Shown here: positions 46,854-46,973 of the stretch, one piece after another
How positions within the stretch are numbered: position 1 is the first letter of the stretch
Layout of the letters: each line of letters opens with the position of its first letter
Source: Jaenimonas drosophilae
Taxonomy: Eukaryota; Euglenozoa; Kinetoplastea; Trypanosomatida; Trypanosomatidae
DNA: 46,973 bases
Reading direction: 5' to 3'
Assembly: GCA_030849065.1 (NCBI GenBank)
Contig: JASAON010001523.1
Coordinates: forward strand, 1-46,973
The notes under the pieces: generated by a model
Told to the model about the DNA's origin: nothing
What the model saw: the letters and a program-made list of their open reading frames with translations, nothing else
The model's database searches: none
Program-made: the position numbers and the translations under genes

Positions 46854-46973
46854 TTACATCACCAAGTTGATGAGGACTGCCAAGTTGCTGCCACCGGCAA
46901 GACCAGCCTGAAGGGCAATGCCACACATGATGTTTGCAATGGAACGCTCGCCCGCAGTAGTCAGTGTCGTGGT
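46854..46973 (-). CDS. equilibrative nucleoside transporter (ENT), array copy 3, C-terminal fragment cut by window edge
   Basis: Only the last 39 codons plus TAA are in the window. They encode TTTLTTAGERSIANIMCGIA and continue to a C-terminus reading NLAVLINLVM, in frame with copies 1 and 2. The 65 bases at 46909-46973 are identical to 44515-44579 and 42286-42350 in the other copies. It is transcribed first of the three. Whether the gene is complete beyond the edge cannot be seen. Confidence 0.9.
   Translation of the reverse strand, partial: TTTLTTAGERSIANIMCGIALQAGLAGGSNLAVLINLVM

Larger units (their letters stand above)
1..46973 (-). other. unidirectional (polycistronic-type) gene cluster
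   Basis: All 22 genes that I regard as real (21 complete, one cut by the right edge) are encoded on the minus strand with no strand switch. They are intronless and separated by about 170-1700 bases of non-coding DNA. On the coding strand, polypyrimidine tracts followed by AG lie upstream of many start codons. This is the standard layout of kinetoplastid nuclear genes, which are transcribed as long precursors and resolved by spliced-leader trans-splicing and polyadenylation. No individual promoters are expected or seen. The cluster boundaries lie outside the window. Confidence 0.9.

Noticed and set aside
1..46973. Search for transposons, CRISPR arrays, base-J/telomere-type repeats and strand-switch regions
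   Set aside because: None seen: no reverse transcriptase or transposase frame, no regularly spaced repeats, no telomeric hexamers, and no change of coding strand.

Overview
The window looks like nuclear DNA of a kinetoplastid flagellate, most likely a trypanosomatid; I cannot name the genus from sequence alone. Three things support this. Every convincing gene lies on the minus strand, head to tail, with no intron and no strand switch, as in a polycistronic transcription unit. Gene starts are preceded, on the coding strand, by polypyrimidine tracts followed by AG, which are typical spliced-leader acceptor sites. The gene content includes a trypanin (DRC4/GAS8) homologue, a kinetoplastid-style mitochondrial uS5 protein, a major vault protein and a tandem nucleoside-transporter array. 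Transcription would run from high to low coordinates.

Layout in transcription order (right to left). 46973-42228: tandem equilibrative nucleoside transporter (ENT) genes, one cut by the window edge and two complete. 42227-40721: 1.5 kb without a convincing gene, carrying one weak small-ORF candidate. 40720-38536: a four-TM protein and a membrane-anchored RNF5/RMA1-type RING E3. 37884-37606: ribosomal protein eL43. 37239-32801: an unrecognised helical protein, trypanin, and an unrecognised basic disordered protein. 32434-27884: a 1516-residue orphan solenoid-like protein. 27477-25630: NOC3. 25371-22690: major vault protein. 22444-21149: mitoribosomal uS5m. 20798-17168: two adjacent DEAD-box rRNA-processing helicases (RRP3/DDX47-like and HAS1/DDX18-like). 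16712-14550: an unrecognised single-TM protein. 14549-12833: 1.7 kb without a convincing gene. 12832-10940: a divergent Ras-like GTPase with a long disordered tail and a C-terminal CaaX-like motif. 10472-8085: a protein of about 22 MORN repeats. 7704-5275: an XRN-family 5'-3' exoribonuclease. 4929-2629: a TPR protein. 2286-1972: a small mitochondrial membrane protein. 1525-2: succinate-semialdehyde dehydrogenase.

Functionally the cluster is mixed, as is usual for kinetoplastid gene arrays. There are two loose themes. One is ribosome and RNA biogenesis (NOC3, HAS1, RRP3, XRN, eL43, uS5m). The other is flagellum or cytoskeleton (trypanin, probably the MORN and TPR proteins and perhaps some orphans). 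Regulation is expected to be post-transcriptional through UTRs. I found no transposon, CRISPR array, tRNA or rRNA gene, and no clearly novel multi-gene system. The most unusual items are the GTPase with degenerate guanine-binding motifs, the ENT array that combines near-identical DNA with a divergent central loop, and the two large orphan proteins.
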